From Nonomuraea dietziae (GTDB lineage Bacteria > Actinomycetota > Actinomycetes > Streptosporangiales > Streptosporangiaceae), in the NCBI RefSeq assembly GCF_014195505.1, contig NZ_JACIBV010000001.1, positions 5,518,001 to 5,582,000 on the forward strand: 64,000 nt of DNA, read 5' to 3'. The translations under genes and the position numbers were made by a program. Under the pieces are notes generated by a model. It was not told where the DNA came from, ran no database searches, and saw only the letters and a program-made list of their open reading frames with translations. Below are positions 44,049 through 52,291 of this stretch, one piece after another; the stretch's first letter is position 1, and each line of letters starts with the position of its first letter.

Positions 44049-44714
44049 TCACCCCTCCTGGCTGTTTGTGCCCAGGGCTACGATGCGCTTCGCCTCCTCG
44101 ATCGCGAACTCGAATCCGGCCTCGGGGTTGCGCAACAGCTGTTCCGTGGCGATCGCGTGCTGGCGCACCCGAGGGTCGAGATCCGTCATCGCGGCGCGCA
44201 GCGTCGGCATGATCACTTCGCCGAGCGCGATCAGCGCCCGGCTGAGGCTCAACTGCGTCTCCCGCTCGCCGCGCCCGAGCTGTGTCACCAAGACTCCGGC
44301 CAACTCGGGTTCTTCCCCTTCGGGCACGAGTACGACCGCTGCTCGCCAGGCGCTCCGCGCCACCTCGTCGTCGGCATCGGTCAGAAGCGCCCGCGTGATC
44401 GCCGGCCACGCCTGCCGATCCCCGATCTTGGACAGCGTGTGCAAGGCCTGGCTTCGTGCCTGCGCACGCGCCGAGCGGAGTTCATCGATGAGCTTGGGGA
44501 CCGTCATTGATGATGAGTGGCGGGTGAGTGCCCACGTAAGCATGTCGCGCACGTAGAAATCAGGTTCGATGGCGCATCGTTCGATGAGCTTGTCGATGAA
44601 CCGCGGGTCTGGGGTCGTGCCGGCCACCAGCGCTGCCTGCAGCCGCACTGACGAGCTGCTCTCCAGCCCCTGGAGAGCTCGCATCGTGTCCGTGTCCTCT
44701 TCCGGCCTGGTCAT
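44049..44714 (-). CDS. HEAT-repeat protein
   Basis: A 221-aa soluble protein made of about five HEAT-like repeats (DFYVRDMLTWALTRH, ARAQARSQALHTLSKIG, DEVARSAWRAAVVLV). ATG 44714 is preceded by AGGAGG 8 nt upstream. It ends 6 nt before the MerR-HEAT gene, which shares the repeat type, so the two probably bind each other. No enzyme motif is present. Confidence 0.88.
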   Translation of the reverse strand: MTRPEEDTDTMRALQGLESSSSVRLQAALVAGTTPDPRFIDKLIERCAIEPDFYVRDMLTWALTRHSSSMTVPKLIDELRSARAQARSQALHTLSKIGDRQAWPAITRALLTDADDEVARSAWRAAVVLVPEGEEPELAGVLVTQLGRGERETQLSLSRALIALGEVIMPTLRAAMTDLDPRVRQHAIATEQLLRNPEAGFEFAIEEAKRIVALGTNSQEG

Positions 44715-44741
44715 CGGGACCACCTCCTTGGCTGCAGTGAA

Positions 44742-44764
44742 GACCTTGTCACTGTGTCAAGGTC
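44742..44764 (-). promoter_or_regulatory. MerR-type operator/promoter of the HEAT-MerR operon
   Basis: A 23-bp palindrome (GACCTTG...CAAGGTC) with one mismatched pair. Read on the minus strand it sits between TTGACC (-35) and TTCACT (-10), spaced 19 bp. The long spacer spanned by a dyad is the classic MerR architecture. It lies 28 nt upstream of the HEAT gene. Confidence 0.8.
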
Positions 44765-44932
44765 AAGCGGGGCCACGCGACCTCTTCCCATCGAGTCCGC
44801 GGCGGTGACGGCCGGGACCGGCCGAAGAGCCGCAGCCCTGAAAAACTTCGCTTCGGAGATGGCGTCAGCGGCGGGTAGATGCCGTCCTTGATGCGCTCGG
44901 CTACGACGTTGGCTATTTGCTCCCACTTGTAG

Positions 44933-44955
44933 AGCCTGGGGTTCTGCCCCAGGCT
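44933..44955. terminator. Hairpin, possible terminator
   Basis: A 9-bp perfect stem (44933-44941 and 44947-44955) with a 5-nt loop in the 325-bp gap between two minus-strand genes. It may end the membrane-protein transcript. The rest of the gap has no recognisable gene. Confidence 0.55.
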
Positions 44956-45039
44956 GGTCGCCGCCGCAAGTTGGGATCTATGCGGCGTGTGGCTGCACGG
45001 GGACGCGGCCCTGCTCGTGGGCGCGGACCGACAACACGA

Positions 45040-45702
45040 TCAAGGCGATGAGGGGAGCGCTGCACCTGGGGGACTACACGGTGGGTACGCGGAATCGGTC
45101 GTACCTCGGCGGGCCAGCAGGACGAGGCCAATCGCCTGCAGCGTCGCGGCAACGAACAGGATGAGCGCCCCGAGAGGGAGCCAGCCGGCGAACCGATGGG
45201 GGACGCCGGTGGCGCCACCATCACCGACCATGTACGACCCCCACGCGCCTAGCGTTTCCAGCACAGTGAGCGGATACATCACCCACAAGACGCCCGACAG
45301 AACCAGCACGCCGAACCTGATTCGTCCTCGTAACCAGGGCAGCAGCAGGGCGACAAAGCTGAGGCAGAGTGTGACAGCACCTACCGGGAACGTCAGTCGG
45401 CGCACTGTACTTCGGATCCCGGCCAGATCCTCTGCCAGGCCCCCGGGATCCATGGTCAGGTCCGCGCCGAAACTGATGTTCATCTCCATCTCGTGCTGGA
45501 TGGTCGCATCGACGGCGTACGGAATCGCCGCATGGAGGCCGACCGTGTAAACCACTGAAAGCACAAGCCCCGACGCCATCAGAACCGGGCCACGCCGGAC
45601 AGTCGCGATCACGTGATGTCGCCGCGAGCTGTCACCACATGCCTCGCAGACCGAGACTCGATCGAGAAGCCGCAAAACTCGCTGGACACACCCACGGAAC
45701 AA
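45040..45702 (-). CDS. Hypothetical four-helix membrane protein
   Basis: A 220-aa membrane protein. TTG 45702 is chosen because AAGGAGG at 45706-45712 lies just upstream; GTG 45612 would drop a 30-residue cytosolic leader. Four hydrophobic segments (about 40-60, 100-122, 130-152 and 175-200) are separated by one acidic extracellular loop. The family is not recognised. Confidence 0.75.
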   Translation of the reverse strand: MFRGCVQRVLRLLDRVSVCEACGDSSRRHHVIATVRRGPVLMASGLVLSVVYTVGLHAAIPYAVDATIQHEMEMNISFGADLTMDPGGLAEDLAGIRSTVRRLTFPVGAVTLCLSFVALLLPWLRGRIRFGVLVLSGVLWVMYPLTVLETLGAWGSYMVGDGGATGVPHRFAGWLPLGALILFVAATLQAIGLVLLARRGTTDSAYPPCSPPGAALPSSP

Positions 45703-45839
45703 CTGCCTCCTTCAAGGGTTGAGTGATTTTAGCGAGTTGGGCCGAGAACATGGATGCCGAGCGGTGGCACAACCTTGGCCGGTGTGCCGGTGGTCGGCGG
45801 TTCGAGCTTTTATACATGGAGGAGGCGGCGGAAATCGGA

Positions 45840-46192
45840 GGGCCTACACGTCCACGATCTCCGGCGCACCGGCAACACGCTCGACCTCAATCAGGCGCGA
45901 GCCTGGCCGTCCTCAAGGGGCGGATGACACGACAGCGACCGGGCCGCGCGCATCTATCAGACGCCCCACGCGCGATCTTCGGCACACCGGTAACACCCTC
46001 GCCGCACAGTCAGGTGCGAGCCTGGCCGACCTCAAGGCACGAATGGGCCACGACAGCGACCGGGCGGTGTTGATCTACCAGCACGCGACCAGGGACGCAG
46101 ACCAGAGGATCGCCGAAGCGCTCAACGCTCGGGTGCGAGCTGAGCAGAAGAAAGCCGGGAAGTCCCGCAAAAGGAAGATCAATGACGGCTAA
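45840..46192 (+). pseudogene. Tyrosine recombinase (integrase) relic, C-terminal region with duplicated catalytic segment
   Basis: Two divergent copies of the catalytic H-x-x-R segment lie in tandem: copy a from about 45853 (HVHDLRRTGNTL, then a frameshift to SGASLAVLKGRM) and copy b from about 45971 (DLRHTGNTLAAQSGASLAD...LIYQH). They are 118 bp apart. Copy b continues to an intact C-terminus (RKRKINDG) and stop at 46192. The N-terminal half is missing. The stop is 45 bp from the tRNA-Ala fragment at 46237, the normal place of an integrase beside its attachment site. Confidence 0.8.
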
Positions 46193-46236
46193 TGGCCCGA
46201 ACGCCCTGCACCATGATCGGTGATGGGGCGTACGTC

Positions 46237-46278
46237 GAGGTGGAGCCTAGGAGATTCGAACTCCTGACTTCCTGCTTG
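46237..46278 (-). repeat. Attachment-site copy: tRNA-Ala 3'-end fragment
   Basis: A 42-bp direct repeat of 48566-48607 with one mismatch (46269). It carries the T-arm, variable region and 3' acceptor strand of tRNA-Ala but the 5' half is lost beyond the anticodon loop, so it is not a functional tRNA. It marks the left end of a 2.3-kb island. Confidence 0.85.
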
Positions 46279-46279
46279 A

Positions 46280-46873
46280 AAACGGCAGCCGGTTCGTCCG
46301 GGACAGTACATCGGTCCACCGAAGTACGGCATGGTCCAGGATGGCTGCCACATGCGCTGGCTCCAAACAGGACGCGTTGACCTCTTCGGTGTGAAATCTC
46401 GGCAGCGAGATCACTACAGGTCGTTTGCGCTGCTCGCAGGGTCATTAACGGCCGCTCAAGGTCGCCCGAATATGGCGCGGTTGCTGCTGCGGTTACTGCC
46501 CCGACCCACCGCCGCGCCAGGAGCCACATTCTCGGAATCACGGCATATCTGTGCAAATCGGAATTTTCGGGAGCTACACGTCAGGATAATATGTATTTTA
46601 ATGGTGGATATGCGGACATCAAGGACATTCTCTCTTTTCGCTCCTTGCTGATTATTTGCCGGCTTGTAAACGTATGTGCGTCTTTCGCGCTTGATGCTGG
46701 GGTATCTCCCTTATCGCGCTATCGCAGCGGTGCGGGCGGATACGAAAAAGAACAGCTCAGGCATCCGCGCTACCGCGACACCATTCATGAGCTCGATCTG
46801 ACACAGGTCAACGAGCCTCAGGAAATTACCTGACGTTCTTGCTGGGAACGCTCACCACGAAAAGGAATGCTTT
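46280..46873. other. Low-GC, gene-poor stretch inside the island
   Basis: Roughly 46530-46700 is visibly AT-richer than all surrounding DNA (for example ATAATATGTATTTTAATG near 46586). A frame of 80 codons (46591-46833) exists but has no good ribosome site or recognisable family. The stretch is foreign in composition and probably holds the promoter of the downstream secreted protein. Confidence 0.55.
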
Positions 46874-47851
46874 ATGCCATTCATCATGCGCAACACACTC
46901 CCTAAGCTGGCCGCAGGTACATTCGCCGCCGCCGCCGTCCTCACCGCAGCAGTCATGACGCCCGCGGTCGCGGCATCCTCTGCCCCCAACCCGGCCGAGG
47001 CATACATCTCGAGCGTCAGTGCGAACGGAGACGGGTGCCCGCCCGGGACATGGGAGGCGGCGATCAGCCCTGACGGGAAGGCGTTCACCGTTACATTCAG
47101 CGCATACGAGACGCTCATCGAACCTGGTGATGATGCCTCGAGTAGGGAATGCACGCTCTCGCTGAACGTGCATACGCCGCCGGGGACCTCGCTTTCCACC
47201 GTCGAGTTCTCCTACCAGGGCTACGCGCTCCTGGACCAAGCAGGGATGAGCGCGACGCAGAGCGCAAGCTACGACTTCCGCGGTGCTCCCGTCCCGGCTC
47301 AGTCGGTTCGCTCGCAGATCTCGGGGCCACACGACAACTCGTACCTCTTCACCGACCGGATCTTGCTTCACGACAACGTGGCGTCGGCGGAGGGCGCAAC
47401 CCGCGCGCTAACCGTGGAAACGGGCCTACTCCTCACCAACAACCCCGCAGAGACCGGCAGCGGCTTCGTCAACACCACCAGTGTCGACGGGACGATCCAG
47501 AACGGACCAGGCTGCACCATCGACCGGCGCACCGCCACCTCGGGGCAGGCCATCATCGGCACCTCTGGCGCCGATGTCATCTGCGGGTCACCGTTCGCCG
47601 ACCGTATCACCGCGCTGGGCGGCGACGACGTCATCCTCCCCTTCGCGGGCAACGACCAGGTCGCCGCCGGTGCCGGCAACGACACCGTCTTCGGCGGCAA
47701 CGGCGCCGACGACATCAGCGGCGACGCCGGAAACGACACCCTCGACGGCGAAGCCGGCAACGACCGGATCCTGGGCGGGCCGGGCACCGACACCGCTAAC
47801 GGCGGGCCCGGCACCGATTCCTGCCTAGCCGAGACGACCACCTCCTGCTGA
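46874..47851 (+). CDS. Secreted DUF4360 protein with C-terminal RTX (haemolysin-type Ca-binding) repeats
   Basis: A 325-aa exported protein from ATG 46874 (AAAAGGA 6 nt upstream). Residues 1-34 are a Sec signal (FAAAAVLTAAVMTPAVA). Residues about 45-200 match DUF4360: Cys-rich start (GDGCPPGTWE), SAYETLIEPG, SRECTLSL. The tail (about 228-315) has five or six G-G-x-G-x-D nonapeptides (GGDDVILPFAGNDQV, GAGNDTVFGGNGADD), which fold as Ca-loaded beta-rolls. Fusion of DUF4360 to RTX is unusual. It is the only intact gene of the island, so it is the likely cargo. Confidence 0.88.
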   Translation: MPFIMRNTLPKLAAGTFAAAAVLTAAVMTPAVAASSAPNPAEAYISSVSANGDGCPPGTWEAAISPDGKAFTVTFSAYETLIEPGDDASSRECTLSLNVHTPPGTSLSTVEFSYQGYALLDQAGMSATQSASYDFRGAPVPAQSVRSQISGPHDNSYLFTDRILLHDNVASAEGATRALTVETGLLLTNNPAETGSGFVNTTSVDGTIQNGPGCTIDRRTATSGQAIIGTSGADVICGSPFADRITALGGDDVILPFAGNDQVAAGAGNDTVFGGNGADDISGDAGNDTLDGEAGNDRILGGPGTDTANGGPGTDSCLAETTTSC

Positions 47852-47871
47852 GTCAGGTCGACGCTCCGGTG

Positions 47872-48541
47872 ATATGGCTTCGGGACGAAGTAGTCGAGGT
47901 CGGAGCGGGGCGACCTGCCTTACCCACCTTGGCCGCGCCGGGACCCGCCCTGGTGCTGCTCGGCACGTTCGCAAGCCTGCGATGGGGCGAGCTGGCCGGC
48001 CTTCAACGACGTGACGGCGACCTCGACGCCGGAGCCATCCGCGTGGAACGCCAGCTGATCCAGATCACGGGCAAAGGACTCGTCTTCACCGACCCCCAGC
48101 CTGAGGCAGGCAAACGAACGGTCGTGATCCCTGGGCTGATCATCGATGAGCCCATCTGAAGGACTTCAGCCAGGAGGGCAAGGAAGAGCTGGTTTTCGTC
48201 GGTCCCGACGACGGGCCGATTCGCAACAGCAACTTCAACCGCCGCATCTGGCCCAAGGCTCTGGAGGACGCGGGCCTACCGAAGATCCACTTTCACGATC
48301 TCCGGCACGCTGGAACAACCTCGCCGCCAACGCCGGAGCCTCGATCCGCGAGCTGATGGCCCGCATGGGCCACTCCAGCACCCGCGCCGCGATGATCTAC
48401 CAGCACTCCACCGACGAACGCCAACGCGAGGTGGCACGCAAGCTGGACGACCTCGCAAGGGGAGCACTGGACAACCCATCGGGCACGCCTCCCAAATTCC
48501 TCCCAGACACAAAGAAGCCCAGGGCAGACGATCATGTCTGA
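47872..48541 (+). pseudogene. Tyrosine recombinase (integrase) pseudogene next to tRNA-Ala
   Basis: The C-terminal domain of a phage-type integrase in three frames. First GTFASLRWGELAGLQ and RTVVIP (catalytic Arg region), then HLKDFSQEGKEELVFVG and FHDLRHAG in a second frame, then NNLAANAGASIRELMARMGHSS and IYQHST with the catalytic Tyr in a third, ending at 48541. The N-terminal half is absent. Its stop lies 29 bp from the tRNA-Ala 3' end, and its last codons overlap the terminator stem. It is the probable integrator of the island, now dead. Confidence 0.8.
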
Positions 48542-48553
48542 CCTGGGCTTTTT
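48515..48553 (+). terminator. Rho-independent-type terminator at the integrase relic/tRNA junction
   Basis: Stem of 9 bp plus 5 bp with one mismatch (48515-48529 and 48536-48550), loop of 6 nt, then a T-run (48549-48553). It overlaps the integrase stop codon. Confidence 0.85.
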
Positions 48554-48565
48554 CACTGGTGAGGA

Positions 48566-48607
48566 GAGGTGGAGCCTAGGAGATTCGAACTCCTGACATC
48601 CTGCTTG
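48566..48607 (-). repeat. Attachment-site copy inside tRNA-Ala
   Basis: Second member of the 42-bp direct repeat; see 46237-46278. It lies inside the intact tRNA and keeps it functional. Confidence 0.85.
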
Positions 48608-48642
48608 CAAAGCAGGCGCTCTGCCAACTGAGCTAAGGCCCC
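48570..48642 (-). tRNA. tRNA-Ala (anticodon TGC)
   Basis: A 73-nt gene folding into a complete cloverleaf: acceptor GGGGCCT/AGGCTCC with discriminator A (one G-U pair), D-stem GCTC/GAGC, anticodon stem CCTGC/GCAGG with loop TTTGCAA, and T-stem AGGAG/CTCCT with loop TTCGAAT. The CCA is not encoded (ACC follows). Its 3' end is the insertion site of the 2.3-kb island and its flanking 42 bp is repeated at 46237. Confidence 0.97.
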
Positions 48643-48764
48643 GAAACACCATCTGACCTGCAAAACATCAGCACGGTCGCGCGCGTTCCGACTGTACACC
48701 GTAGCAACAGCATACGGTGTACCGCCACCCGATCCCCGCCCCACCAAGGGAAGGCGCGTCCTGA

Positions 48765-49256
48765 TCAGCGAAAAGCGACAGGACCCCACGGCCCCAAGCC
48801 GAGGTACAGCCCGAACGGCCTGAAGAATTCGGAGGAGGCAGGATCCGCGCCTGCCTCGTTCGGGAGCGAGGGTGAAGAAGAGGGTGAGGGCGACGGCGAG
48901 GGGGCGAGCGAGAACGTGACGGAGGGCGTCTGCCCGGCTCCTTCCTGCCTGCACGACAGGCCGAGGACCGAGCTGGGGTATCCACCGGCGTATCCGGACA
49001 CCGTCCGGCCCGGCGGGATGCGGCAGAGGTAGCCGGGCGACTCGGAGTCATTCGGAACGATCCTGAACTCGGTCAGGAGCTCACCGGTGGTGGGCGCTCC
49101 CTCGTAGGACTCGCAGTGCACCCCCATGATGGCGAAGGACACGTCCTCCTGCATGATCTCGAGGCACCCGTAGGTGGGAGTCGCGGCGTGGGCGGGGGTG
49201 GCGAACAGGCTGGCCGTGCCGAGGACAAGCACAGCGGAAACGTACGGAAGACGCAT
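48765..49256 (-). CDS. Secreted hypothetical protein
   Basis: A 163-aa protein from ATG 49256 (rc of CAT at 49254-49256), with a signal peptide (RLPYVSAVLVLGTASLFA ending at HAA). The mature part has four Cys (CLEIM, HCESY, LCRIPPG, LSCRQEG) likely forming two disulfides, then a Ser-Pro linker (SPSPSPSSSPS). The family is unknown. Cys pairs and Ser-Pro linker suggest a small wall-associated or inhibitor-like protein; this is a guess. Confidence 0.8.
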   Translation of the reverse strand: MRLPYVSAVLVLGTASLFATPAHAATPTYGCLEIMQEDVSFAIMGVHCESYEGAPTTGELLTEFRIVPNDSESPGYLCRIPPGRTVSGYAGGYPSSVLGLSCRQEGAGQTPSVTFSLAPSPSPSPSSSPSLPNEAGADPASSEFFRPFGLYLGLGPWGPVAFR

Positions 49257-49333
49257 GAGGCACCTCTCACAGGTGAGTCCGTGGTGATCAGTGAGAGATC
49301 ACGCAATGCGGCCTACCCGACTACAGAGAGTGA

Positions 49334-50062
49334 TTAACCGCGCGCTTTCGCAATCTGTGGGTCATAGTTGCGCTCTCCGCCGAGGACCACCTCGGGGAGC
49401 TCGGTCAGCGAGTGGAGCAGGTGCGTGGCGCCGCCGTTCACCAGGCGGTCCCGGCTGTGGACGCCGGTCATCAGGCCGGCCACCACCGAGGCCCCTGACC
49501 TTCGCCCCGCCAGCATGTCGTTCTCGGAGTCGCCCACCACCGCGACCTGCCTGACGTCCTCGATCCCCAGGCGGAGCACCGCGTGGAGGATCATGTCGGG
49601 CCATGGACGCCCGCGTCCGGCGTCTTCGGGGCAGATGGCGAGGTCGACCTTGTCGTGCCAGCCCAGCACGCTCAGCACCCTGCTCAGGGTCGTTCTGCTG
49701 AAGCCTGTGACTAACGCGACGTGGAGCCCCGCGCCCCTGAGTTTGTCGAAGACCTCGACGACTCCGGGCATGGGGACGAGACCCGCCCGCTCGATGGCGC
49801 CCTCGTAGGAGCGTTCGAACGTCAGGTTCGCGGCCTGTGCCTGGGCCTCGTTCCCCGGGAAGATCCCGCGGAAGACTTCGATCTTCGGGCACCCTCGGGA
49901 CCGGTGCACGTGGACCATGGCCCGCGCGTACGCACCGGTCCCTGGGACGATGCCCTGGGTGGCGATCGCCTCGGCGAAAGCTCGTTCGACCGTGGCGATG
50001 TCGCCGATCGTGGTGCCGGCGAGGTCGAGACAGACCAGCTTGATGGGGCCGATGTCGGTCAT
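49334..50062 (-). CDS. HAD-superfamily phosphonatase-like hydrolase
   Basis: A 242-aa HAD enzyme. Motif I is CLDLAGTT, with nucleophile Asp and the D-x-A-G-T-T pattern of phosphonoacetaldehyde hydrolase and its relatives. Motif II is VTGFSRTT, and motif IV is VGDSENDMLAG. The Schiff-base Lys of PhnX is not apparent, so a phosphonatase-like phosphatase is a better call than true PhnX. No phosphonate operon is nearby. Confidence 0.92.
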   Translation of the reverse strand: MTDIGPIKLVCLDLAGTTIGDIATVERAFAEAIATQGIVPGTGAYARAMVHVHRSRGCPKIEVFRGIFPGNEAQAQAANLTFERSYEGAIERAGLVPMPGVVEVFDKLRGAGLHVALVTGFSRTTLSRVLSVLGWHDKVDLAICPEDAGRGRPWPDMILHAVLRLGIEDVRQVAVVGDSENDMLAGRRSGASVVAGLMTGVHSRDRLVNGGATHLLHSLTELPEVVLGGERNYDPQIAKARG

Positions 50063-50081
50063 ACCCTCGTCGCCACGATCG

Positions 50082-50201
50082 TTAGTTCTCGCTGCCGGTT
50101 GCCTCGGTCCAGAGGTCGAGCTCGGCGCGGTCGGCCTGAACCTTGCGCCAGATGAGCAGCCCCCCGAGGGCGAGCAGCGCCAGAACGAGCACCTTCTTCA
50201 C
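50082..50201 (-). CDS. DLW-39 family protein
   Basis: A 39-aa peptide from GTG 50201: KKVLVLALLALGG helix, then LDLWTEATGSEN. The length and the DLW motif exactly fit the DLW-39 family of very short actinobacterial membrane peptides, usually found near gyrA and tRNA-Ile/Ala. That site would be close to the chromosome origin, which agrees with the rest of the window. Function unknown. It is too short for most gene finders. Confidence 0.88.
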   Translation of the reverse strand: MKKVLVLALLALGGLLIWRKVQADRAELDLWTEATGSEN

Positions 50202-50375
50202 GGTGTGACCCCACTTCTTCGACGGTCTCACCTGCCGGGGTGAGACAACGCCCGGTTGCAACGGTTGCAAGGCAGCCTAGCAAGGCTTGGCCGTGCTCCC
50301 CCGGGTGCGGACCTATCCAGTTCTACCCAATCTTCCGATACGACGGTGCACAGGGCCACGCCGAAAGGTTTGCAA

Positions 50376-50388
50376 ACCCCCAGGGGGT
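50376..50388. promoter_or_regulatory. CsoR-type operator, upstream site of the MFS gene
   Basis: ACCCCCAGGGGGT, a 13-bp palindrome of the TACCCC/GGGGTA CsoR class, lies 58 bp upstream of the MFS start. Confidence 0.7.
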
Positions 50389-50412
50389 ATGTTACGTTCA
50401 CCGCGTCAAAGA

Positions 50413-50427
50413 TACCCCCTAGGGGTA
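50413..50427. promoter_or_regulatory. CsoR-type operator, proximal site of the MFS gene
   Basis: TACCCCCTAGGGGTA is a near-perfect palindrome matching the CsoR operator core (ATACCCCNNGGGGTAT). It ends 19 bp before the MFS start and overlaps the transcription-start region, so copper release of CsoR should turn this gene on. Confidence 0.8.
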
Positions 50428-50445
50428 CCAAGCAGAGGAGTGGAT

Positions 50446-51798
50446 ATGCCGCAACACAACAGGTGGTGGGCGCTGGTCGTGCTCGCCGCCGCACAGTTCA
50501 TGGTGATCATGGATACCTCGATCATCGGCGTCGCCCTTCCCGAGATGCAGCGTGACCTCGGGTTCAGCCAGGGCGGGCTGCAGTGGGTCTTCAACGCCTA
50601 CGTGGTCGCCTTCGGCGGCCTGCTCCTGCTGGGCGGCAGGCTGTCCGACCTGTTCGGCGCCCGCAAGATCTTCACCATCGGCTGGGTCGTCCTGACCGCG
50701 GGCTCGGTCGTGGCGGCCTTCGCCACGACCGCGTGGGTGGAGATTCTCGGGCGCGCCGTCCAGGGTGTCGGCGGGGCGCTGATCGCGCCCGCCGCGATGA
50801 CGCTGCTCATGATGCTGTTCGGGCACAACCCGCGCGAGCTGGGCAAGGCCATGGCCCTGTACGGCGCGGCCGCCCCCGCGGGCGGTACGGCGGGCGTCTT
50901 CCTCGGCGGCGTCATCACCGAGTACCTCAGCTGGCCATGGGTGTTCATCGTGTACATCCCGATCGGCCTGATCACCCTCGCGGCCATCCCGGCACTGCTG
51001 CCCGCCACGCAGGGCAAGCGGGGCTCGGTGGACGTGTTCGGTGCGGTTACCGTCACGGCGGGCATCGCCCTGACCGTCTACACGATCGTGAAGGCCCCCG
51101 AGCAGTCGCTGACCACGACGCTGATCGAGGCCGCGGGCGCGATCGTCCTGCTCGTCGCGTTCCTGCTGACCCAGCGCAGCGTGCGCGAGCCGCTCATGCC
51201 GCTGAAGATCTGGAAGACCCCCGGCCTGGCCCCCGCGAACCTGGCCATGGCGCTGCTCGGAGCCGCCTGGATCCCGATGTGGTACTTCCTCAACCTGTTC
51301 CTGCAGCAGGACCTCGGCTACGGCGCCTTCGCCAGCGGCGCGGCGCTGCTCCCGATGACGGTCGCGGTCATGATCTTCATGATCGGCATCACCGCGAGGC
51401 TGCTCGGCCGGTTCGGCGCCAAGCCGCTCATCGTGCTCGGGCTGGCCGTCCTGGCGGTCGGCGTCGGCGGGCTGGCCTTCAGCGGCTCGGCCTTCCTTCC
51501 TGCCAGCCTGGTCGCCGCGGTCGGGATGTCCCTGGCGTACATCCCCGCGATGATGTCGGCGCTGTCGGGGGTGCGGCCCGAGGAGAGCGGGCTGGCCTCG
51601 GGGATCGTCAACACCACCTACAACGTGGGGTCGGCGCTGGGACTGGCCGTCATGACCGCGATCGCCACCTCGCAGGAGAACGGATTCGACGCCGCCTTCG
51701 TCGGCGCGGGCGTGGTGGCCGCGGCGGGCGCGCTGCTCACCCTGGTCCTCATGCGGCGGCCCGCGCAGGTCCCGCAGGAGCAGCCCGCGCACGTCTAG
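50446..51798 (+). CDS. DHA2-type MFS transporter, probably copper-regulated
   Basis: A 450-aa membrane transporter with the 14-helix DHA2 pattern (MDTSIIGVALPEMQ motif D1; GRLSDLFGARKIF motif A). Drug/H+ antiporters of this family export lipophilic cations and other toxic compounds. ATG 50446 lies 5 nt after AGAGGAG. Two CsoR-type sites lie directly in front, so it is plausibly a copper-inducible exporter; metal transport itself is not shown. The csoR operon follows at 178 bp. Confidence 0.92.
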   Translation: MPQHNRWWALVVLAAAQFMVIMDTSIIGVALPEMQRDLGFSQGGLQWVFNAYVVAFGGLLLLGGRLSDLFGARKIFTIGWVVLTAGSVVAAFATTAWVEILGRAVQGVGGALIAPAAMTLLMMLFGHNPRELGKAMALYGAAAPAGGTAGVFLGGVITEYLSWPWVFIVYIPIGLITLAAIPALLPATQGKRGSVDVFGAVTVTAGIALTVYTIVKAPEQSLTTTLIEAAGAIVLLVAFLLTQRSVREPLMPLKIWKTPGLAPANLAMALLGAAWIPMWYFLNLFLQQDLGYGAFASGAALLPMTVAVMIFMIGITARLLGRFGAKPLIVLGLAVLAVGVGGLAFSGSAFLPASLVAAVGMSLAYIPAMMSALSGVRPEESGLASGIVNTTYNVGSALGLAVMTAIATSQENGFDAAFVGAGVVAAAGALLTLVLMRRPAQVPQEQPAHV

Positions 51799-51925
51799 AT
51801 CCCCCGGTACGGCAAGCCGCCGAGAGCGCCACCCAAGGCGCGTGGCCGGCCTCCGTCCAGGGGCACGGCAAGCGAGCGCACGGGGCTGAGCCCCGTCACG
51901 GAAGGCGAATCATCAGGTCCGTGGA

Positions 51926-51941
51926 ATACCCTAGGGGGGTA
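51926..51941. promoter_or_regulatory. CsoR-type operator of the csoR-copZ-copA operon
   Basis: ATACCCTAGGGGGGTA lies about 36 bp upstream of csoR and matches the same CsoR class with one side slightly shortened. It makes the operon autoregulated by copper. Confidence 0.75.
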
Positions 51942-51976
51942 GGGTGTTATGCTGAAGGAAGAGAGAGGCGGGGACC

Positions 51977-52258
51977 ATGGCTGGATACACCGGCACCAGG
52001 CAAGACCACCTCCGGCGGCTGCGCCGGATCGAGGGCCAGGCGAGAGGCCTTCAGCGCATGGTGGAGGACGACAAGTACTGCATCGACATTCTCACCCAGG
52101 TGTCGGCCACCACGAGCGCCCTCCAGTCCTTCGCCCTCTCCCTGCTCGAGGAGCACCTGGCCCACTGCGTCGCCGAGGCCACCCTGAAGGGCGGCCCCGA
52201 GGCCGACGCGAAGGTCAAGGAAGCAGCCGAAGCGATCGCCCGACTCGTCCGTTCCTAG
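51977..52258 (+). CDS. csoR: Copper-sensing repressor CsoR
   Basis: A 93-aa all-helical repressor with the Cu(I) ligands Cys35 (YCIDI), His60 and Cys64 (EEHLAHC) in the Cys-His-Cys arrangement of CsoR rather than the RcnR or formaldehyde types. ATG 51977. Copper binding releases it from TACCCC/GGGGTA operators, three of which occur in this window. It opens the operon csoR - copZ - His-rich protein - copA. Confidence 0.96.
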   Translation: MAGYTGTRQDHLRRLRRIEGQARGLQRMVEDDKYCIDILTQVSATTSALQSFALSLLEEHLAHCVAEATLKGGPEADAKVKEAAEAIARLVRS

Positions 52259-52291
52259 CAGTCCGCACACCAAGCACCGAGGAGATATGAC

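Noticed and set aside
46237..46310. Second tRNA gene
   Set aside because: Only the 3' half of tRNA-Ala is present. The 5' acceptor and D arm cannot be formed.
46591..46833. 80-codon frame in the AT-rich stretch
   Set aside because: No ribosome site or recognisable family. Kept only as part of the low-GC region.
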